Part shown: positions 9,073 through 16,153 of the stretch, piece after piece | Position numbering within the stretch: the first letter of the stretch is position 1 | Layout: every line of letters starts with the position of its first letter | DNA from: SIG480 sp045537045 | GTDB lineage: Bacteria; Bacillota; Clostridia; Oscillospirales; JAAYXM01 | DNA length: 51,332 nucleotides | Assembly: GCA_045537045.1 (NCBI GenBank) | Contig: JAZSOS010000009.1 | Coordinates: 1-51,332 of the forward strand | Direction of reading: 5' to 3' | Notes under the pieces: generated by a model | Told to the model about the DNA's origin: nothing | What the model saw: the letters and a program-made list of their open reading frames with translations, nothing else | The model's database searches: none | Program-made: the position numbers and the translations under genes

Positions 9073-9101
9073 ATTATATTTTTCCGAATATATTACACAA
9101 A
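9073..9101 (-). promoter_or_regulatory. Possible promoter of the unknown gene at 8350-9036
   Basis: On the minus strand TATAAT (9078-9073) lies 17 bases after TTTGTG, or 16 after TTGTGT. The -10 box is perfect and the -35 box weak. The start point would be about 30 bases before the TTG start. Confidence 0.5.
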
Positions 9102-9116
9102 AAAATATATTTTAAA

Positions 9117-9142
9117 AAGGGGGTTCTCTTGCGAACCCCTTA
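9117..9142 (-). terminator. Intrinsic terminator stopping leftward transcription
   Basis: On the minus strand AAGGGGTTC, loop GCAAGA, GAACCCCCTT, then CCCTTTTTAAAATA. The G-C-rich stem of 7 or more pairs followed by Ts fits an intrinsic terminator. It would block readthrough from the small gene on its right into the 8350-9036 gene. Confidence 0.7.
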
Positions 9143-9147
9143 AATAA

Positions 9148-9315
9148 ACCATATACGAAGTAGATGGAACAACAAATGCTTGGGAACGTGAAGAGCGAAT
9201 GTCACATGTAAAAAAAGCTTTGCAGGATATGCGCATTGTTTATTTGAACCAAAACTATGACAAATACAGTGCCAAACGTGATGCTGCATTGCAAAAACTT
9301 CTAAGCGAACAATAA
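9148..9315 (+). pseudogene. Orphan 3' coding remnant, 55 codons without a start
   Basis: A plus-strand frame running from just after an in-frame TAA (9145-9147) to a TAA at 9313-9315 reads like a real charged helical C-terminus (WEREERMSHVKKALQDMRI, then NYDKYSAKRDAALQKLLSEQ). There is no start codon at its head; the first in-frame ATG is at 9199 and has no ribosome binding site. It lies between two terminators, one directly after its stop (9326-9365). This pattern suggests the tail of a gene whose front was lost. I cannot name the parent family. Confidence 0.5.
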
Positions 9316-9325
9316 TCCAAGTATT

Positions 9326-9365
9326 AAAAAAGTGAGTTTATTCTTTCAGATAAACTCACTTTTTT
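9326..9365. terminator. Bidirectional intrinsic terminator
   Basis: A perfect 15-pair stem (9326-9340 with 9351-9365, core AGTGAGTTTA) and a 10-base loop, with A-runs on the left arm and T-runs on the right. It can end the orphan frame on the plus strand and the 60-residue gene on the minus strand. Confidence 0.85.
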
Positions 9366-9440
9366 GCTAACAGATTTCTTCGCAATAATTACACATTCGG
9401 ATATATGTGTACGGAAAAAACGCAACCGACCAGGATTAAT

Positions 9441-9623
9441 TTATAGATCCCGGTCGTATTCACACAGTTTCTGCAAATGGTCTTCTCTGTATTTTTCCAT
9501 CTTATCCGACGGAATATCCACAGAAATATACTCATTGCACAGACCTATTTCGTTGATGGATATACTATCCAGAATACAGGTATCTTGTTTCCAGTAAACA
9601 CATAAATCATTATAACAGTCCAT
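9441..9623 (-). CDS. Small cysteine-containing protein, 60 residues
   Basis: It starts MDCYNDLCVYWKQDTCILD and has a fourth Cys at residue 29 (GLCNEY), giving a C-x4-C-x7-C-x12-C spacing that could bind one metal ion. The second half is a charged helix. AAGGAG lies 8 bases before the ATG, so I take it as a real gene despite its size. It resembles small Cys-containing hypothetical proteins common in Clostridia; that link is from memory and untested. A terminator follows (9326-9365). Its leader holds a terminator directly before the ribosome binding site and a large structured element upstream, which suggests regulation at the RNA level. Confidence 0.75.
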   Translation of the reverse strand: MDCYNDLCVYWKQDTCILDSISINEIGLCNEYISVDIPSDKMEKYREDHLQKLCEYDRDL

Positions 9624-9648
9624 AGTTAAGTCTCCTTAAAATAAAAAA

Positions 9649-9675
9649 GTGTATGACTCAAACAGAGCCATACAC
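9649..9675 (-). terminator. Terminator in the leader of the 60-residue gene (attenuator candidate)
   Basis: On the minus strand GTGTATGGCTC, loop TGTTT, GAGTCATACAC (one mismatch in 11 pairs), then ACTTTTTTATTTT. The U-run leads straight into AAGGAG, the ribosome binding site of the 9441-9623 gene. A terminator placed inside a leader this way is typical of attenuation control. Confidence 0.75.
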
Positions 9676-9721
9676 CGAAAAACGCATAACTCTATTTGTC
9701 GCCAAACAATCACACTTCGCA

Positions 9722-9798
9722 TATTCCTAAAAGAGTACGTGAAACGGAGAGTATGCATTTTTGCCGTAAGACAAAAATACGTACTCAGTTTAGGAATA
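9722..9798 (-). other. Highly structured palindromic element upstream of the attenuator
   Basis: Nested complementary arms: TATTCCTAAA (9722-9731) with TTTAGGAATA (9789-9798); GAGTACGT (9733-9740) with ACGTACTC (9779-9786); ATTTTTG (9757-9763) with CAAAAAT (9772-9778). A near copy of the second arm, GAGTATGC (9749-9756), can pair with the same ACGTACTC and would stack directly on the inner stem. Two exclusive folds are therefore possible. In the minus direction the order is element, terminator, ribosome binding site, small gene. It could be a regulatory RNA or the trace of a small palindromic mobile repeat. Confidence 0.55.
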
Positions 9799-9897
9799 AA
9801 CTATTTGATTTATAAGTGTAATTATTTGGCAGCTATTATTTTATCATAAACAATGCGCCCTGTCCATCTTTTTTTATTATTTTCTCAAAACGTGTAC

Positions 9898-9944
9898 AAA
9901 AATGGATTGTAAAAAAGTCAACAAACTTTTTACAATCCATTTTT
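9898..9944. terminator. Terminator at the end of the ftsEX-ctpA operon
   Basis: A long arm starting AAAAATGGATTGTAAAAA pairs with CTTTTTACAATCCATTTTT (9926-9944), about 19 pairs with one bulged A. On the minus strand a T-run ends the stem, 16 bases after the ctpA stop. The symmetry allows action in both directions. Confidence 0.85.
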
Positions 9945-9959
9945 AACATTCACTTTATT

Positions 9960-11189
9960 TTATTCTTCTTCATCGGTCACGGCAGGTGCGTTTTTGCGCT
10001 CATTAACTGCCGCAATTGCCGCCTGAAGCTGTCTGTCTTCTTTTTCACTGAGAAGATAAAACTTTTTCTCTTCCTCTTCCGTAAGCTCAACGGGTTTATC
10101 CGGCTTTATACCGCCGGTGTCCTCAAGGCTTGAGCCACGCCCGGTGTAATACTTGCTGACAGATAAAATTATCCCCGAGCCGTCGGATAACGGAATCTGA
10201 CTCTGTGCAAGTCCCTTTCCTGTGGTAGGTTCGCCTACTACGGTTGCCTTTCCGCTCTCCTGCAGTGCCGCGGCAAAAAACTCTGCTGCGCTGATTGAAT
10301 ACTCATTGGTAAGCACAGCCATCGGGAGATTAAGCTCATTTGCATCGGAATAATGCGTTATCGCCTTGCCGCTCTTATTTTCCTCACGGATTATAACTCC
10401 CTCAGGAAGAAGCGGGTCAAGCGCATTTACAAGCACGTTGAGAAGTCCTCCGGGATTGTTGCGCACATCAAACACAATACCCGTTACATTTGCCTTTTTA
10501 AGATTTGCAAGCGCCGTTGCAAAATCTTTATCTACATTTGCATCAAAGCTTGATATTTTTATATAGCCTATGTTTCCGTCAAGGATTTTCGCCTTGACGC
10601 TCTGCACATCGATCTCGCGCCGTGTTATGCTCAAATTTATTGGCTCCGCCACACCCTCACGCTCTACTGTAAGCGATACAGCCGTTCCGACAGCGCCCTG
10701 GATTTTTTTCACAGCGGCATCATACCCTATCTGCGCTACCTCGATACCATCCACTCCGACAATCCTGTCAAAAGGCAGAAGCTTTGCATACTCTGCCGGA
10801 GAGCCTTCGTACACGTCAAGAATAAGCACCGCACCGCGGTCTGAGTCATACGAGGCATTGACGCCGATGCCTACGATTTTTCCGTTCGTGGAGTTCACAA
10901 CGGAGGCAAACTGCTCGGCGGGAAGATAATATGACCAGCGATCTCCGAGAGATGCGACCATTCCGTAGAGTGCACCGTCGGTGATGCTCTTATCCTCGTA
11001 GCCTTCAACGAAATACTTGTCAATATACCCGCGCACCTCGGCGATTTTTGCATACTCCGCCTCCCTCTCGGAAAGTCCGGCAAGCTTTGCGTTATACTCG
11101 CGCTCTGACGCGTAAAGCGTTATGCAGTATGTCAGCGCCGCGGTAAGCAGCATAAGTGCAACAGTTGTCATCAGTTGTTTTTTTCGCAT
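9960..11189 (-). CDS. CtpA-type S41 carboxy-terminal processing protease with PDZ domain
   Basis: Membrane-anchored serine protease that trims or degrades exported proteins. 409 residues. There is an N-terminal signal anchor (about 6-27), a PDZ domain (about 95-185, GKIVGIGVNASY, PFDRIVGVDGIEV) and the S41 core with FDVRNNPGGLL, the nucleophile block NEYSISAAEF and the lysine block GEPTTGKGLAQS. The catalytic Ser-Lys dyad is complete. An acidic tail ends the protein. RBS GGGAGGTAACCT precedes the ATG. It is the last gene of the PucR-ftsE-ftsX-M23 run; Bacillus subtilis also keeps ctpB beside ftsEX. It may process the neighbouring hydrolase or control its turnover. Confidence 0.93.
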   Translation of the reverse strand: MRKKQLMTTVALMLLTAALTYCITLYASEREYNAKLAGLSEREAEYAKIAEVRGYIDKYFVEGYEDKSITDGALYGMVASLGDRWSYYLPAEQFASVVNSTNGKIVGIGVNASYDSDRGAVLILDVYEGSPAEYAKLLPFDRIVGVDGIEVAQIGYDAAVKKIQGAVGTAVSLTVEREGVAEPINLSITRREIDVQSVKAKILDGNIGYIKISSFDANVDKDFATALANLKKANVTGIVFDVRNNPGGLLNVLVNALDPLLPEGVIIREENKSGKAITHYSDANELNLPMAVLTNEYSISAAEFFAAALQESGKATVVGEPTTGKGLAQSQIPLSDGSGIILSVSKYYTGRGSSLEDTGGIKPDKPVELTEEEEKKFYLLSEKEDRQLQAAIAAVNERKNAPAVTDEEE

Positions 11190-11221
11190 AGGTTACCTCC
11201 CATGTTGTCTTTAAAATCGAA

Positions 11222-11243
11222 GGGGCGATGCTGCCATCGCCCC
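11222..11243. repeat. Perfect hairpin between the M23 gene and ctpA
   Basis: GGGGCGATG (11222-11230) pairs with CATCGCCCC (11235-11243) around a CTGC loop, in the 63-base gap between the two genes. On the minus strand it is followed by TTCGATTTT, a poor U-tract. It may be a leaky terminator or an mRNA stability element that lowers ctpA expression. Confidence 0.65.
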
Positions 11244-11252
11244 ATTGCGAAC

Positions 11253-12434
11253 TTACGCCTTGTTAAAATAGTTCATTGGATTTGTGTGTTTGCCGTTTAT
11301 AAGTATCTCAAAGTGAAGGTGCGGTCCCGTTGAATATCCGGTCGAGCCGACAAGACCGATAACGCTGCCTTTTGTCACCTTTGCTCCCTTTGACGTTTTT
11401 ATCTTGCTCATATGTGCATAAAGCGTGGACCTTCCGCCGCCGTGGTCAATAACGACATAGTTTCCGTAGCCTTTGCTTGACCATCCCGCAACAACTACCG
11501 TACCGCTGTTTGCAGCATATATCTCTGTGCCCATACCTGAACCGATATCAATACCGGTATGCATTGAGGTTTTCCTCGTTATCGGGTCCTTACGCGTTCC
11601 GTATGCCGAGGTTATTCTTGTCGCCTTCGTCGGCCAGCGGAACTCGCCGCCTACATACTTTGAAGAACTTGAATTTGAAAGAAGCTTCTGCAGGGATGCG
11701 CGCGCCGCATCCATTGCTTTTTCCGCTTCATTGAACGCCTTTTCATATTCAGCTGCCGATGTATTAAGGGATTTAAGCAGTGCGTTTGCATCCTTATACT
11801 GGTTTTCAAGAGAGTTTTGTTTTGCAACGAGATTTTTCTTTGCAGATGCCTGCTCTGCACGTGCGGAATCAAGCACCGCCTTTTTGCTTGCTAATTCCTC
11901 GCGCGTTGCCGCAAGGGTTGCAACAAGCTTTTTATCTCCCTCGACAACACTTCCGATAAGTTCAGTTCTTGTAAGCATATCTGAAAAGCTGTCTGCCGCA
12001 AGAATTATACCGAGCATGGATGCCGAGCCTTCCTCTTCCATAATTCTCACGCGCTTGAGGAAATCATCCGTCTGCTTCTGCTCCTCCGCCTGCGCCGCCG
12101 AAAGCTCTTCCTGTGCTGCCGCAATCTTCGTATCAAGCGCGGAAATTAAATCGTTTATAGTGTCAACTTCTTTTTCCGTAACATCTATCTGTTGGTCAAG
12201 AGCCGCTTTTTTCGTCATTGTAGACTGTTTTTTGGATTCTATCGCCTTTAGCTCTTTCTGGATTTTTGATTTTTGTTTTTCAAGGCTTGAGAGCTTGCTG
12301 TTAAGGCTTGAAACACTCTCTGCCGCATCTGCGGAATTTACGGAAACAAGCTCTGCAATAAACGCAAATGCAAGAGAAAAAACTATTGCGCCCGCAATCA
12401 CTGCGGATATTATGCGAACTGCTTTTTGGCTCAC
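11253..12434 (-). CDS. Murein hydrolase/activator with coiled coil and M23 (LytM) domain
   Basis: Extracytoplasmic peptidoglycan hydrolase or hydrolase activator of the PcsB/EnvC/NlpD type, the usual partner of FtsEX. 393 residues. A signal peptide (about 1-38) is followed by a long coiled coil (about 40-255, rich in Ser-Leu-Lys-Glu heptads) and a C-terminal M23 domain with all zinc ligands (HTGID at 292-296, a central YAHMS, and PHLHFEI around 372-376). The full motif set argues for an active enzyme, unlike degenerate EnvC activators. The start is GTG with AGGAGGG 8 bases before it. It lies directly downstream of ftsX. Confidence 0.92.
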   Translation of the reverse strand: MSQKAVRIISAVIAGAIVFSLAFAFIAELVSVNSADAAESVSSLNSKLSSLEKQKSKIQKELKAIESKKQSTMTKKAALDQQIDVTEKEVDTINDLISALDTKIAAAQEELSAAQAEEQKQTDDFLKRVRIMEEEGSASMLGIILAADSFSDMLTRTELIGSVVEGDKKLVATLAATREELASKKAVLDSARAEQASAKKNLVAKQNSLENQYKDANALLKSLNTSAAEYEKAFNEAEKAMDAARASLQKLLSNSSSSKYVGGEFRWPTKATRITSAYGTRKDPITRKTSMHTGIDIGSGMGTEIYAANSGTVVVAGWSSKGYGNYVVIDHGGGRSTLYAHMSKIKTSKGAKVTKGSVIGLVGSTGYSTGPHLHFEILINGKHTNPMNYFNKA

Positions 12435-12476
12435 AGAAAAGCCCTCCTTTTTATTATATCCCTTTTGGGGCAGATT

Positions 12477-13364
12477 TTAGACCTTTAAGAACTTATGCAG
12501 AGTGATTGCGCTTCCCACGCCGCCGACAAGAATGCCGACACCGTAAAACATCATAAGAATATATCCGATGATGTCACCGAACGACACATTCGGCATAAAG
12601 CTTATCGAGGATAGCGCCGCCGCAACGACATACTCATACACTGCCCACTGCAGAAACAGCGCAAGCGTAGCCCCCGCAATGCCTATAAGAAGTCCTTCTA
12701 TCACAAACGGAATACGGACAAAACCGTTTGTAGCACCTATCATCTTCATTATGGCGATTTCCTCACGCCTGTTAAACATCGTAAGGTTTACTGTGTTTGA
12801 TATAATAAACACTGAAACAAGGGCGAGGATGAGAATGAGCACCGCGCAAATTGCAGTTACAACATCCCTTACCTGAATTATCCTGTCGGATATGTCGCTT
12901 CGTGCGCGGACATTTGCAACACCCTCTATTCCACGGAGAGCCTCTGCCGCACGCTTTGTGGTGTGGATATCGTGAAGCTTTATGGTAAAGCGGTCACGCA
13001 GGGGATTGCGCTCTTCAAGACCCTCAAGAATACCGCTGTCATCACCGAAATCCTTTTTGAAGTTGTCAAGAGCCTCTTCCTTCGTCATATAGACGGCAGA
13101 CTCAACCTCATCCACCGCGACAATCTCGCTTTCCAATGCACGCGCCTGCTCGCCGGTATAGCTCTCATCAATAAATACGACAATTTCGTTTTTGTTTTCT
13201 ACGTCTTCAAGCACCTTGTCGATATTCACCGCAACAAGGGAAAAGCTTCCCATAAGCAAAAGACACGCCGTTATAACGCTCATTGCCGCAAAGCTCATAA
13301 GGCGGTGAGAGAAAATGCTTGATATTCCTTCACGCAAAAAATATGTAATATTATAAAGTCTCAT
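12477..13364 (-). CDS. ftsX: Cell division protein FtsX (ABC permease subunit)
   Basis: Permease-like membrane subunit that passes the ATPase cycle of FtsE to peptidoglycan hydrolases at the division site. 295 residues, standard for Gram-positives. It starts with the amphipathic segment of the family, then TM1 (about 24-46, AAMSVITACLLLMGSFSLVA), an extracellular domain (about 50-170, with FVVFIDE-like and VAGVANVRARSDIS-like strands), then three more helices, the MFNRREEIAIMKMIGAT loop being the coupling region. It overlaps ftsE by 14 bases. Confidence 0.95.
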   Translation of the reverse strand: MRLYNITYFLREGISSIFSHRLMSFAAMSVITACLLLMGSFSLVAVNIDKVLEDVENKNEIVVFIDESYTGEQARALESEIVAVDEVESAVYMTKEEALDNFKKDFGDDSGILEGLEERNPLRDRFTIKLHDIHTTKRAAEALRGIEGVANVRARSDISDRIIQVRDVVTAICAVLILILALVSVFIISNTVNLTMFNRREEIAIMKMIGATNGFVRIPFVIEGLLIGIAGATLALFLQWAVYEYVVAAALSSISFMPNVSFGDIIGYILMMFYGVGILVGGVGSAITLHKFLKV

Positions 13365-14040
13365 TCTGATAGTACCCGCCTGTTCTGTCGCTCACGATAC
13401 GACCGCTGTCTATCGCGATAACGCGCTTTGAAAATTCGTTTACGAGTTCACGCTCATGCGTGACAACGAGCACGGTTGTGCCAAGCTCATTGATTTTTTC
13501 AAGAAGACTCATTATCTCAATTGACATTTTCGGATCAAGATTCCCCGTAGGCTCGTCCGCAATTATCATACTGGGGTTGTTGACAAGCGCACGAGCAACC
13601 GCAACCCTCTGCCGCTCACCGCCGGAAAGCTCGTTGGGAAACGACTTCATCTTGCGCTCAAGTCCGACAAGCTTTAGCACATACGGAACGCGGCTTTTTA
13701 TAATCCGCGGCGGCGCACCGACGGCACGCATTGCAAATGCCACGTTTTCATACACCGTTTTCTTGTCAATAAGGCGGAAATCCTGAAATACAACGCCTAC
13801 CGTACGTCGAAGCTCCGGCACTTTCGACGGTTTTATTCTGTTTAAGTTAAATCCATTCACAATACCTCTTCCCGAGGTCATTTTCACTTCACTTGTAAGT
13901 ATCTTTACTATAGTTGATTTTCCCGAAGCAGATGAACCGACGAGAAATACGAATTCGCCGTCATCTATCTTCAGGTTTATGCCCGACAGCGCAGGTGTTC
14001 CGTTTTCATACACCTTGCAAACATCGAGAAGCCTAACCAT
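13351..14040 (-). CDS. ftsE: Cell division ATP-binding protein FtsE
   Basis: Cytoplasmic ABC ATPase partner of FtsX. 229 residues from ATG 14040. Walker A GSSASGKST (35-43), Q-loop VFQDFRL, signature LSGGERQR (138-145), Walker B MIIADEP (158-164) and a switch His in VVTHE are all present. The frame stays open upstream to 14079, but the MVRLLDVCKVYENG start matches the family and AAGGA precedes it. It follows the PucR-type regulator gene by 45 bases and overlaps ftsX by 14. Confidence 0.96.
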   Translation of the reverse strand: MVRLLDVCKVYENGTPALSGINLKIDDGEFVFLVGSSASGKSTIVKILTSEVKMTSGRGIVNGFNLNRIKPSKVPELRRTVGVVFQDFRLIDKKTVYENVAFAMRAVGAPPRIIKSRVPYVLKLVGLERKMKSFPNELSGGERQRVAVARALVNNPSMIIADEPTGNLDPKMSIEIMSLLEKINELGTTVLVVTHERELVNEFSKRVIAIDSGRIVSDRTGGYYQNETL

Positions 14041-14085
14041 TATTACACATTCCTTTCCGCAAAAAGCAGGTATGAGCACAACATT

Positions 14086-15177
14086 TTAAAATGCCGTGCC
14101 CTGGATTGATAAGTATTTCTTTACCATAAGGGCAACCTTGAAAATAATTGCGTGGTCAAACTCGCGAAGGTCAAGCCCTGTTATTTTCTTGATTTTTTCA
14201 AGGCGGTAGACAAGCGTATTTCTGTGAACAAACAGATTACGCGACGTCTCCGACACATTCAGGTTGTTTTCAAAGAATTTCTGTATCGTCATAAGCGTTT
14301 CGGAGTCAAGCTGTTCAAGAGAGTTTTCCTTGAACACCTCCGAAAGGAACATCTGACAAAGCGTTGTCGGAAGCTGATAAATAAGTCTGCCGATGCCGAG
14401 GTTTTCATAGCTCATAACATCCCGATCGGTGTCAAACATCTTTCCGACGTTTATTGCCGACTGCGCCTCCTTATACGAAACAGCAAGATCCTTAAGGGAC
14501 GGGGCAATCTTGCCTATTCCGATTTCGGTTTTTGCAAGAAGCTCGGCTTTGAGCGTGTCGCGGATACTCTCCGCAACCTTTATAAACTCCTTCGTTTCAG
14601 CGTTTTCCGTAGTCTCGCTTATTACAGCGATTTCGGTTTCGCTTACGCTTACAACATAGTCTTTATCCTTATCCGGGAACATATTTGATACAATATCCAC
14701 CGCCGCTGTGTCCGCACCGTCAACCTGTCGTATGAGATAAACAATATGCGGAACATCCAGCGGAAGGCGAAGCTCGTTTGCTTTCATGTATATATCACCG
14801 GAGAGAATGTTATCCAGTATTATGTTCTTGATAAACGTTGTGCGGTCATGCTTTTCGTCGTAATATTTTTTCGCATTTCCGACCGCGAGCGATGCCATAA
14901 CTGCAAGGCTTCTGGCATATTCGTCCTCACCAGAAACAAACACAACGTACTCAAACCTTGCTCCGGGCGTTGCCACGGGCTTATATGTATCGCCGTCAAA
15001 AACAATATACGAACCTATCATCTCCTCAAGAGCATCAAGCGCACTCTCTCGGAAGCCTCCCTTAAGGCTCTGATCGGTACATGCAACAACCTCACCCGTA
15101 ACGTTCATAACGCCAATCGTGCGGTCAGTTGCCTCCTTCATCTGAAGTATAGTATTCTGAAGCATTTTCCAAGCCAT
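14086..15177 (-). CDS. PucR/CdaR-type transcriptional regulator
   Basis: DNA-binding regulator of the PucR/CdaR class. 363 residues. The N-terminal half has a sensor-like region that begins with an amphipathic helix and GVMNVTGEVVACTD. The middle carries a GGDEF-like degenerate region (about 180-270). The C-terminal PucR helix-turn-helix is clear: ENNLNVSETSRNLFVHRNT, LVYRLEKIKKITG (about 305-340). It heads the ftsE-ftsX-M23-ctpA run and has its own promoter at 15220-15248. By position it may control cell-wall hydrolase expression in response to an unknown ligand. Confidence 0.88.
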   Translation of the reverse strand: MAWKMLQNTILQMKEATDRTIGVMNVTGEVVACTDQSLKGGFRESALDALEEMIGSYIVFDGDTYKPVATPGARFEYVVFVSGEDEYARSLAVMASLAVGNAKKYYDEKHDRTTFIKNIILDNILSGDIYMKANELRLPLDVPHIVYLIRQVDGADTAAVDIVSNMFPDKDKDYVVSVSETEIAVISETTENAETKEFIKVAESIRDTLKAELLAKTEIGIGKIAPSLKDLAVSYKEAQSAINVGKMFDTDRDVMSYENLGIGRLIYQLPTTLCQMFLSEVFKENSLEQLDSETLMTIQKFFENNLNVSETSRNLFVHRNTLVYRLEKIKKITGLDLREFDHAIIFKVALMVKKYLSIQGTAF

Positions 15178-15219
15178 ATATTTAACCCGTCCTTACAAAA
15201 ACATACTGTGTCGTATTAT

Positions 15220-15248
15220 ATTGTACCAAATTCCGTATGTAAAATCAA
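15220..15248 (-). promoter_or_regulatory. Promoter of the PucR-ftsEX-M23-ctpA operon
   Basis: On the minus strand TTGATT (15248-15243), 17-base spacer, TACAAT (15225-15220). The start point would be about 35-40 bases before the regulator's ATG. An overlapping TATAAT 5 bases further on is an alternative -10. Confidence 0.7.
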
Positions 15249-15268
15249 TGACTTTTCTGTAAAAATAT

Positions 15269-16153
15269 CTAAAAATCTGTCTTTGCTATCGCGACATCCT
15301 GACTTATACGGTCACGAAGTGCCTCAATCGAGGAAAATTTTTCCTCCGCTCGCATAAACTTCACAAGCTCGAGCTTTATTTTCTGACCGTACAAATCGCC
15401 TGAAAAGTCTATGATAAACGTTTCGGCGCGCGGACAAACTTTCTCCGATACCGTAGGGCGAACGCCGATATTCGTCACACCCTTATAAGTTTTACTCCCC
15501 ACAGTCACACGGGATAAATACACACCATGCTTCGCGCACAGAACATCTTCATCTATCGCCTGATTTGCCGTGGGGAATCCCAGACCTTTCCCAAGGTGCG
15601 CACCGTGCGTTACCTCACTCATTATACAGTGGTAATGCCCCAAAAGCTCACGCGCCGCTACCATTTCTCCGGCAGCAATACATTCGCGTATGCGGGAAGA
15701 GCTTACCGGCGCACCGTGAAGTTGCACCGCATCAACTATATCGCATCCGATTCCGTTATCCTCACAAAGTCGCGCAAGGTCTTCCGAGTCACATCGTCCG
15801 CCCTTGCCGAAGCGGAAATCAAACCCCGCAACAACATGGCATGCCGCAAGTTCCTTCTTTATGATTTTTTCCACAAAAGTTTCACCGGAAAGCGATGCAT
15901 ATTCTTTTGTAAATTCCTTTACGATTATATCGGATATACTGTACAGCTCGCGTATGAGAGCGCACCGTTCCTCCGTCGTATTTACAAGCTTTACAGTAGC
16001 CGGCGCAACGACGGATGACGGATGGTTTGAATACGTCATAACTGCGGCAGATGCACCCTTTTCCGCGGCTCTTTGCACCGTCATTTCAAGCAATGCACCG
16101 TGCCCGATATGTACCCCATCAAAAAAGCCGAGCGCAACAACTCTTTTTTTCAT
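15269..16153 (-). CDS. ribF: Bifunctional riboflavin kinase/FAD synthetase
   Basis: Phosphorylates riboflavin to FMN and adenylates it to FAD. 294 residues. The N-terminal nucleotidyltransferase domain has GFFDGVHIGHGALL (9-22) and a late SSSRIRECI block. The C-terminal flavokinase domain has GKGLGFPTANQAI and the GVYLSRV and GVTNIGVRPTV strands. It is the last gene of the rimP-nusA-infB operon; the ATG overlaps the truB stop (ATGA). Confidence 0.96.
   Translation of the reverse strand: MKKRVVALGFFDGVHIGHGALLEMTVQRAAEKGASAAVMTYSNHPSSVVAPATVKLVNTTEERCALIRELYSISDIIVKEFTKEYASLSGETFVEKIIKKELAACHVVAGFDFRFGKGGRCDSEDLARLCEDNGIGCDIVDAVQLHGAPVSSSRIRECIAAGEMVAARELLGHYHCIMSEVTHGAHLGKGLGFPTANQAIDEDVLCAKHGVYLSRVTVGSKTYKGVTNIGVRPTVSEKVCPRAETFIIDFSGDLYGQKIKLELVKFMRAEEKFSSIEALRDRISQDVAIAKTDF

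Larger units (their letters stand above)
9624..9959. other. 336-base AT-rich intergenic stretch with leader structures
   Basis: It holds the attenuator (9649-9675), the palindromic element (9722-9798) and the ctpA terminator (9898-9944). A 66-codon plus-strand frame spans 9649-9849 but runs through these inverted repeats and has no ribosome binding site, so I do not count it as a gene. I found no convincing -35/-10 pair for the leftward leader. Confidence 0.6.

Noticed and set aside
9649..9849. 66-codon plus-strand frame in the structured leader
   Set aside because: It runs across three inverted repeats, lacks a ribosome binding site and has no protein-like composition.
11473..12480. 335-codon open frame on the plus strand opposite the M23 hydrolase gene
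   Set aside because: It is low-complexity Ser/Ala/Phe text mirrored from the coiled-coil codons of the minus-strand gene, which has a signal peptide, catalytic motifs and a ribosome binding site.
14152..14688. 178-codon open frame on the plus strand opposite the PucR-type gene
   Set aside because: No ribosome binding site and no family motif; the minus-strand frame has a clear PucR helix-turn-helix.
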